This document shows positions 57,091 to 64,000 of a stretch of 64,000 nt of DNA, piece by piece. Position numbers and translations under genes: made by a program. Source of the stretch: Beta vulgaris subsp. vulgaris. Taxonomy: Eukaryota > Streptophyta > Magnoliopsida > Caryophyllales > Amaranthaceae. Where the stretch lies: the NCBI RefSeq assembly GCF_026745355.1, contig NC_079202.1, positions 39,330,543 through 39,394,542 on the forward strand. Reading direction: 5' to 3'. Position 1 is the first letter of the stretch. Every line of letters begins with the position of its first letter. Under the pieces are notes generated by a model. It saw only the letters and a program-made list of their open reading frames with translations. It ran no database searches and was not told where the DNA came from.

Positions 57091-58608
57091 CACTAGTAGA
57101 ATAAATGCTTATTATTGCGGTCATTAAGTGGCATATTGCCGCGGTTTTGACCATCCAAGAATTAAGGGGGCATCAATACGTAAATAATATATTGCTGCGG
57201 TTTTTTACCGCAGCAATATTTCAACATATTATTGTGGTTTCTAGCGTAAACCGCAGCAATATTATAATTTTATAACAGAAAAATCCAGTATATTGTTGTG
57301 GTTTCTAGCCAAAATCGCATCAATATGTCCTGGTACAGGTAAAAAAATTCTTTTTTTTTGCATTTGCCAATTAAATTTGAAATATTAAAACTAGACAAGT
57401 AACCCATTCACTATCCATTAAATTCGCAAACAAAATGAAGATAAAATGACATGAATCTCATTAATATATAAAGATGAAAAATCTAATTACATCAATATTA
57501 CAAAAGAATAAAATGTAAAGTGAAAAAGCAACGAAAAAACAATCTAAAAAAACAATAAACAGATCTAAAAAAAGGGAAATAAAACTATCTAAAAAGAAAA
57601 ATGAAAAACAACCAGAAAAAAGATCTACAAGGAAAAAAAAACAACTCAGCTTCAACGACGCTGAGATCTCGCCTCTCTGTCTTCTCTCATCGTCAACTCG
57701 CCGCTGGACTCCATGATTTCTATTGCTCTGCTCGATTACACCATTATCACAACACTATTGCATCGCTCGACTCCAACTTTCTGCAGCATTGACAACTCTT
57801 CACCGTCGCCATAATTGAAATTCGTCCATGTCTTGTCGTCGTCATAACTTGTCTCACTCATTGCTGGACTCCACCATTTCCAACATCATGATTTTGTAGT
57901 TTCCTTTTTCTAATTTTTAAAGTGTGAGATCTAAAAGTGAAATATACTCAACCTCACAAAACACGAACGAGTGCTGGGTTTTTTTTGGCAATGAATCTTG
58001 AAACGACGACGAGAAAATCTCGAGATGAGCCACCGAGACGAGAAAATCTGCGTTGCGTTACTGCGTTGCTTTGTTGTTCGATGATGATGCCGACGAGGTG
58101 AGAGGTGAGAGGTGAGAGGTGAGAGGATGAGAGGATGAGAGGAGAGAGAGAGGAGAGAGAAGAGAGAGAGGATGAGAGAAAACAACGGAGAGAGTGAGAG
58201 GAAAGAGAAGGAGTAAGAGGAAAGAGGAGGAGTAAGAGGCGTGAGATCTGAAGGGAAAGAGGTGCCTTACTGCCTAAGTGACAGGAGAGATGAAAGGAGG
58301 GAAAAAAACCCTAAGTGACACTCCTTATATACTTTTTTTAAATATTTTTTTGATATTGCTGCGGTTTTAATTTTGACATATTAAAATAATATTTTAATAT
58401 ATTGCTGCGATTATTGTCAAGAACCGCGGCAATATGTCTGGTCAAATAGTCAACTTTTTTCAAAAATTTTCTAGTTAACACCATATTGCTGCGGTTTTAG
58501 GCCGAAACCCCAACAATATATTTATTTTATATTTTAACTTTTTCTTTTTACGTGATATATTGCTGCGTATGGGTAACACTACAGCAATAAGCAATTATTC
58601 AACTAGTG
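57091..58608 (-). mobile_element. Non-autonomous CACTA element, family 1, copy C
   Basis: Ends CACTAGTAGAATAAATG and, inverted, CACTAGTTGAATAATTG, with the exact duplication TGA at 57088-57090 and 58609-58611. Hairpins of ATTGCTGCGGTTTT occur at both ends (for example 57191-57220, 57225-57263, 58399-58437). Relative to copies A and B it is inverted: the CT-rich segment lies on the right (58090-58250, as GA-rich) and 57370-57500 matches the T-rich tail of copy A read backwards. No transposase. It interrupts a fold-back element whose right arm is at 58640. Confidence 0.92.
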
Positions 58609-58639
58609 TGACCAACAATGTTAACCTTCCGTTAATCAT

Positions 58640-58755
58640 AAGGGTAAGTTGATGTATTTTTTTAAAAGTGAAGGGTATATGGTGAATTTGAAAACTCTAA
58701 AGGGTATATGGTGCAAAAAAAAATTGTGATGGTATATAGTGAAAAGACCGTTATT
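58640..58755 (+). mobile_element. Arm of a fold-back (MULE-like) element
   Basis: GAAGGGTATATGGTGAATTT and its two neighbours repeat GGGTATATGGTG, as in the right arm of 45446-45965. The corresponding left arm was not found, perhaps lost when CACTA copy C or the G/C-rich block arrived. Confidence 0.6.
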
Positions 58756-59492
58756 TATATTAGATTAGGTTAGATTCTAACAAATTGCTTATAAGATATA
58801 TGGTAATGTAATTTTGTAAAACATTTTTGTTAGATTCAAGATATATGAGATTGCATAATGTTGAATTGCTGATAATAATGCGAAAGTTCACACTAAAACA
58901 CATGAACATATGCGTAGATAACTAAATTGGGGGACAAGCAAGTCTGAAATGTCGGCTAAATTGGACTAACCGCAAGTTTAGTACGAAATGAACTCATTGG
59001 AATCACCAAGCTTAGCAACGAAGTCTACCGTGGTACTTATTACGGCCTTATTCGTTATTTCATTATTATCATAATTATTGATTTTTATTTCATATAGAGA
59101 GTCATAAACTCATAATAGAAGGTAATGATGCGGATAAAATATGAGCTATAATCTAGATTCAACCTTGTTAATATGTAATGGTGATTTGATGATCTAGAAT
59201 GCAACCTTGTTGAGATACTTTTACTTCAAAACGAAATTGCACTTGTTACTAGATCATGTGACTATAGCACTATGTTACATCTGGTTACAGGTTACACTAT
59301 GACAATACTACCTCTTCATTTTTCCAACTAACCCACGAAAATAAATGAATAAATAATCAAAAAGCATAATAACGCTTGGAAAATTAATGGACGATTTTTG
59401 GGCAAAAAAGATTGAGACACAAACATTTAATTCACTTAATTCTCACATAAATGCAACTTCGGTTTCTCACAATATATCAGGATAACTTTGAC
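58756..59492. other. AT-rich stretch, no feature recognised
   Basis: No coding domain or element boundary seen. Confidence 0.5.
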
Positions 59493-59511
59493 TCTTATAA
59501 TCTGATTAGTT

Positions 59512-59634
59512 TTTTTTTATCCATATGAGCCACGAAGGCGGTACAAAGTACAAAGAAGGGAAGGGGGAATTCAAACCTGTGACCTATTGTTCACAGCACC
59601 TCAATCTTAACCACTCGGCCAAGACATCCTTGGT
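59512..59634 (-). mobile_element. tRNA-derived SINE, minus strand
   Basis: On the minus strand TGGCCGAGTGG (59621-59611, A box) and GGTTTGAATTC (59577-59567, B box) are tRNA promoter boxes at the right spacing; the first is typical of tRNA-Ser/Leu. The element ends in a poly(A) (T-run near 59512 on the plus strand). It is flanked by 18-19-base duplications TCTTATAATCTKATTAGTT at 59493-59511 and 59635-59653, differing at one base. Confidence 0.88.
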
Positions 59635-59874
59635 TCTTATAATCTTATTAGTTACTTTGTCTATGTAAACAATCATCAAAAGTTGATATCATAAAAGTAT
59701 GTGTTAAACAAAATAAACCAAATCTCACATCATTGTGTAGTATTTTATACAATTTAATTTTTTAAAAAGTATGATTATATTATATAAAGCTAGAATTTTT
59801 TTCTTATGTGTCGTTTAGGCAAGGTAATGAAATCGTATATGTCATTCAAACATCAACTTTTTTGCTTATGTGTG

Positions 59875-60235
59875 GCCTAAGTAATGGACGAGTGGCACTA
59901 AGTAATTGGGATTGGGAGATATGTGCACAAAATCGGCTAAAAGTAGGGTTAAATCGGTGATTTATGGGTCTAATTAAGCAATTAATATTCTTAAATCTTT
60001 ATGTACATAACCAACACTAAATCATCGCTTTTTTTTTTATTGATATCAAAAACGTTACTTATGGTAAGTATTTGAAATTCTCAATCAACTTTAATTTTGG
60101 AAATTTTAATTGTCAATATGCATATTTTCGGATTTAAAAAAAAAATCAATCCTATGTACAATATTGCAAGTATAAATAGGGATCATGCAACAGCTTACCA
60201 CCACTCTAGTCCTTGGATTAATATCTCCGAAGCTT
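59875..60235 (+). repeat. Local duplication, copy 1
   Basis: Matches 61320-62225 minus the fold-back insertion: shared landmarks are GTAATGGAC, GTGGCAC, GCAATTAATAT, CTTATGGTAAGTA, CTATGTACAATATTGCAAGT and CCACTACTC-like sequence at the right. A TATA box (TATAAATAGGG, 60171-60181) lies near the right end. Confidence 0.8.
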
Positions 60236-60261
60236 TTTTATCTTCTTAACATAATATCATC

Positions 60262-60453
60262 ATGGAAACATCATCTCCGTCAAGAGAAACATCATCTCCC
60301 TCACAAGAGATTACACAAACATCTATGAGCAAAAACAATCGTGGTCTCCGAAGGTGGATAACTCAAATTTTCTTGATGTTGATGCTATGGTTTAAACCAT
60401 TTTTTATGAAGGTCATTTTACGTTCCATAATGTATTCAATAAGCTCACATTAG
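60262..60453 (+). CDS. Hypothetical small open frame
   Basis: A 63-codon frame starting 91 bases after a TATA box at 60171. The product would have a Ser/Thr-rich start (METSSPSRETSSPSQEI) and a hydrophobic middle (IFLMLMLWFKPFFM). No family recognised, and the duplicated copy downstream does not preserve the frame. It may be the 5' remnant of a longer gene or chance. Confidence 0.2.
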   Translation: METSSPSRETSSPSQEITQTSMSKNNRGLRRWITQIFLMLMLWFKPFFMKVILRSIMYSISSH

Positions 60454-60663
60454 ATATTTTGATTTTTAAATGATGTTATACGACCTCCAATACACTCCTC
60501 CAAGGGCTTATAAAAGTGTGTGACAATTATTTTGAAGATATTGATTTCAACGATGGAGGATGTTCTTCGGTTTACAAATATTGTTTTGCTTCATTATCTA
60601 GCAAATGATGATTAGGAAACAAGCTCATTAGTTTGTTATCTAGAAATTTTTATTTGTTACATA

Positions 60664-60978
60664 CTTCCTCCGTTTCCTAAAGATCTTCCTTGTTATTGTT
60701 CCTACAGATACCAAGAGGATCCATTTATGTGGGGTATGGGGTGGGTAAAGTAGGAGAGAGAAAGGGGTTAAGATAAATAAACAAATAAAAATGGATTAAA
60801 GAAGGAGAGAGAAAGGGAGTAAAATTGAATTGATAATATAATGGTGGACCATATGATAGGGACATGAAGGGGTAAAAAGGTGAAAAAAATTCCAAATAAG
60901 GAATAAAGTAAAAGAGGGAAGATCTTTTGCAAACGCACTTAAACGGAAAGAGGGAAGATCTTAAGGAAACGGAGGGAG
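60664..60978. mobile_element. Stowaway MITE
   Basis: Ends CTTCCTCCGTTTCCTAAAGA and TTAAGGAAACGGAGGGAG are inverted repeats, extended by GATCTTCC on the inner side. TA flanks both sides (60662-60663, 60979-60980), as in Tc1/mariner Stowaway MITEs. 315 bp, no coding capacity. Confidence 0.92.
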
Positions 60979-61319
60979 TAATAGGTTGTAGTAATAACTC
61001 TATGTTATGCATTTAAAAAAAATTTATGTTTAGATAGATGTCCATTGCTAATTTGTTACATTTTAAAGATTGATCTTTATAGTTTTAACATTATCCTCGA
61101 TTTTTATTTATGGTTAGAATTATTTATGCTCGAATAATTTTTTTCTTGAGTTACATACTCTTACATTTATTTTTTGTATTAAACAAAATATACAAAAAAT
61201 TTATTAACATAGCAAAATATAAATGTCATAATTCACTTGACATAAACCTAGGAAGTTGTCGTAATCAGTGGGATATGAATCATATGATTTTGATATTTGG
61301 AGCAATTATTGTTACCTAT

Positions 61320-62225
61320 TTAGGCCTCAGTAATGGACAGGTGGCACCAAAAAATTCGAATTTTTTCCTTGGATAATGCAAAAGTGGGTTTTAATTCCCA
61401 AAATATGTCAAAAAAAAATTAAAATTCCCTGCGTACCGTCCACATAGGACGGCACGCGAGATTTTTTTTTTTTTAGTAAAACCGCTACTTGCAGTAGCGG
61501 TTTACAAGTGCCTAGAATTTTTTTTTTCAACTTAGGTAAAACCGCTACTCGGAGTAGCGATTTACAAAAAAAAAAAAAAAAAAAAAAAAATATTGTTTTT
61601 TTTTTTTTTTGTAAACCGCTACTCCGAGTAGCGGTTTATTATGAAAACTGATATTTGCTTACCATATTTTGCGCAGGTAAACCGCTACTCAGAGTAGCAG
61701 TTTATTTTAAAATTAAACCGCTACTTTGAGTAGCGGTTTCCGTGGGTTAAAACAAAAAAAAACAATTTTCTCACGTGCCGTCCTACGTGGACGGTACGCA
61801 GGAAATTTTAATTTTTTTGGGCATATTTTGGGAATTAAAACCCACTTTTGCATTATTCAAGGAAAAAATTCCAAAAATTTCAAAATGAGAGAGAATTGCA
61901 CAAGATCTGTCAAGATTATGGTTAATTGGCGTGATTTTAGGTAATAATGTTTATAATTAGGCAATTAATATCTTCAAATCTCAATGTACATAAATCACAA
62001 GTTAATAATTGCCTTTTTTGATTGATTTTATTGTTATGCAATACGTAACTTATGGTAAGTAATTCAAATTTTCAATCAACCTTGATTTTGGTTATCTTAA
62101 TTTTCAGTTAAGCTTAGTTTGATTTTTTTTTTTAAAAAAAAAATCAATGCTATGTACAATATTGCAAGTATAATAAGGGATAATAACATAGCTAACCACT
62201 ACTCCAAAACGTGGCCTAACATTTT
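61320..62225 (+). repeat. Local duplication, copy 2
   Basis: Second copy of 59875-60235, enlarged by the fold-back element at 61359-61871. Its counterpart of the TATA box reads TATAATAAGGG and is probably weaker. Confidence 0.78.
61359..61871. mobile_element. Fold-back element with five internal hairpins
   Basis: Terminal arms of about 100 bases are inverted copies (TTTTTTCCTTGGATAATGC and its complement outward; CCTGCGTACCGTCCAC inward). Between them lie five 25-base palindromes of the form AAACCGCTACT-GAGTAGCGGTTT at 61479, 61539, 61613, 61679 and 61715, plus A- and T-runs. Flanks CAAAAAATTC and CAAAAATTTC look like a 9-10-bp target duplication, fitting a Mutator-like element. No transposase. 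Confidence 0.85.
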
Positions 62226-63109
62226 GTTGTGCATATATCTTTTTCCTTTCCAATACATATCTTCACGCCTTCTTAAACCCGAAGAAACAAAAACAAAACA
62301 AAACTTATTTCTCCCAAATTCGGTCAAGAGTTCTTCATCTTTCCATGGCAATGTGCTAAAAGTTGACAAGTCAATTTGAGTCATTTACAAAGAAGACAAC
62401 GAAGATGAATACACCCCGAATTCCAAAGTAAAAAAAAGCTAAGATTAGTATTATAAGTTATATCATTATATTATTTATAATTGTTGTAAGGACTATTATA
62501 CTAAAATTCAATTTCACAATGTTTTTGTGGTATGGTAATTTTTGTATGAGTTATTCTATGGAATTTAAGATTTTGAGTTACTAGCTCTTTATCTTTTTTG
62601 ATAAAAGGTATTGTATGAATTTAAGTTCATTAATATTGACGTGTATGCTTTTTCATATTATATACTTCCTATATGTGTGTGTTTTGTGTTGTAGTTCTCA
62701 GATCCAAGCAAAATTTTGTTTGATTTAATTGTAGTCATTAAAGTAATCAGGTATTTATTTATACTAATGGCTACTAATAATTGTATGTTTTTTTTCTTTT
62801 TAAACCCAAAATCAACCTATTAATTGTTGTAGACTTGGAGTAGTCATATAAGCCTAGGTTTTACGTTTATTAAATTTTTAAAAGGGAAAGTTATTAAGCC
62901 TAGGTAAACTTAATGTTCAAAAGTTTATTTAGCAATTAACTTATCATTTGAACAAAAGTTATACTTGGTTTGAAACTGATTTGAAGATACTGATACTATG
63001 ACAATTAAGTTAGTCTTCAACTAATCTGAATTCTTCTCCTCCCCCCTCTTTCCTAAAAAAACCTAATCATTTTCTTCTAGTTTGGGGCTGCCATCATCCT
63101 TTCGATGGT
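62226..63109. other. AT-rich stretch, no feature recognised
   Basis: No domain-bearing frame seen. Confidence 0.45.
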
Positions 63110-63590
63110 GTTAAGCCCCAAATTCTTCTTTTTCTTCTAGTTTTCATTGTTTTTGTTATTAATAATATTCCATTTTCTCTCTTTCTGAGAGTTTTCAACC
63201 CAATTTTTAGGTTCTTTCTCTCCTTTTATGGGAGTTTGGAGTTTGGTCTTATTCTCTTCTCACGTTGAAGTTTAAAAATTGGTATGAGAAAGTGTTCCTA
63301 TTGATTGATGTTCAAGACCATGAACATCGAAGTATTGGAAATTTGGGTGCAGTCAACATGGTTAAATCAAAAAAATTCTTCCCCAAATTATGTAAGAATG
63401 ATAGACTTCCCCATCAATAGCTGCGTGATCCAACAAATACAAGGGGGTTGCGCTGTATTTCTCAATCGGGTTCATTGTAGTTTATTCGAAGACGAAATTA
63501 ATTTGATCTTGTCTGATTATGTCTTGTTTTTCCTTAATATTTATTGTAGATGTCGTTTGGCCATAAATTAATGAAATTTCTCTTTCCAAA
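63110..63590 (+). mobile_element. Poly(A)-tailed retroposon, copy 3
   Basis: Third copy of the family at 1 and 42728: GTTAAGCCCC near the left, TTATGGGAGTTTGGAG, TATGTAAGAATGATAGACTT, CAACAAATACAAGGGGGTTG and tail ATTAATGAAATTTCTCTTTCC with an A-run. A one-base insertion near 63382 shifts the shared frame, which then runs on to 63571. Confidence 0.72.
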
Positions 63591-63623
63591 AAAAAACTAA
63601 TTTGAATTCTTTTTAAAAATAAA

Positions 63624-63730
63624 CAATGTAATTCTTATTCAACTTTTGGTCTTGAACATAAACAACGTATTTCTTATTCAAAATTTAGTCATGAATATAA
63701 AATGTAATTCTTATTCAAAATTTTCAATTA
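63624..63730 (+). repeat. Short tandem repeat, period about 40 bp
   Basis: Three copies of AATGTAATTCTTATTCAAAA, or close variants, spaced about 40 bases. Confidence 0.65.
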
Positions 63731-64000
63731 TAATATACATAATGACAATCGAATTAATAATTCAATTGTATGAACAAAAAAAAAGGACAAAATCAAATAA
63801 GATCCCTATATAATTGAACTCTGATGCCTCAAAATGTATTCCATATTTTTCAAAATTCAACAGTGTTTGCATGTTTGTGTGATGTATTATATTTAATATA
63901 ATGTACATTATTTTATATTTTACGCAATTCTAATAATCCAAATGAGCATTTTGAAGACCTTCTAATTTTCTAATTACAAGAGATTATTGATGAACACAAT

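Noticed and set aside
61479..61739. Regularly spaced palindromes resembling a CRISPR array
   Set aside because: Spacers are A/T runs of unequal length, the repeats are perfect palindromes between inverted arms, and the context is a plant transposon.
1..64000. An intact host gene or a novel multi-gene system
   Set aside because: Read on both strands, every frame with a recognisable domain belongs to a broken transposon, and the remaining long frames lie in repeats.

Overview
The window looks like nuclear DNA of a flowering plant, most likely a eudicot. It is AT-rich and packed with plant-type repeats: a Ty1/copia element, Ty3/gypsy LTR sequences, a Cassandra TRIM whose LTRs carry a 5S-rRNA-like segment, L1-type LINEs with DUF4283-like ORF1, CACTA, hAT, PIF/Harbinger, Stowaway and Helitron DNA transposons, and tRNA-derived SINEs. 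I saw no complete host gene, no intact transposase or reverse transcriptase, no tRNA or rRNA gene and no CRISPR array. Almost every long open frame is a broken transposon domain or lies in a low-complexity or tandem repeat.

Layout. 1-8317: a poly(A)-tailed retroposon fragment split by a copia element (300-8270, LTRs of 622 and 614 bp, target duplication TAGAT) whose gag, protease, integrase, RT and RNase H are all frame-broken. 9771-18770: a block bounded by direct repeats of about 150 bp, holding a minus-strand LINE (11826-18564). One CACTA element (10088-11821) sits in the LINE's own target duplication and a second (12645-14092) splits its zinc-finger domain. 19051-23640: an Ogre/Tat-like 1.5-kb LTR, a primer-binding site and a non-coding interior with a minisatellite of about 46 bp. 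23770-25460: a LINE ORF1 fragment cut by a copia-like LTR. 25673-31940: a MITE, a solo LTR inside a GATATAGTG array, a SINE, a CACTA element of a second family, and a second LTR copy in the opposite orientation.

33469-38420 is a 4.95-kb hAT element without transposase (exact 8-bp target duplication TAACGGAG). 38430-45965 holds an LTR-like region, a small Helitron, a complete Cassandra TRIM (41309-42122) inside an old coding-like fragment, a second copy of the first retroposon family, an internally deleted LINE and a long-TIR fold-back element. 47380-51540 is a degenerate LINE. 52630-54567 is a degenerate PIF/Harbinger element. 54808-55089 is a solo Cassandra LTR. 55670-58760 has a Stowaway-like MITE, a G/C-skewed inverted-repeat block and a third copy of the first CACTA family. 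59490-62230 has a SINE, a Stowaway and a duplicated non-coding segment, one copy of which carries a fold-back element with five hairpins. 63110-63590 is a third copy of the opening retroposon.

The order of events can be read from the nesting: LINE insertion came before both CACTA insertions; the retroposon came before the copia element; the GATATAGTG array came before the solo LTR; the local duplication came before the fold-back element. The most unusual observations are the hairpin-rich CACTA ends that share a TGCGGTTT core between two families, the hAT element with same-orientation subterminal arrays, the five-hairpin fold-back element with an empty-site paralogue, and GC-rich word-repeat blocks just upstream of the TATA box in several unrelated LTRs. 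I did not find a convincing new multi-gene system.
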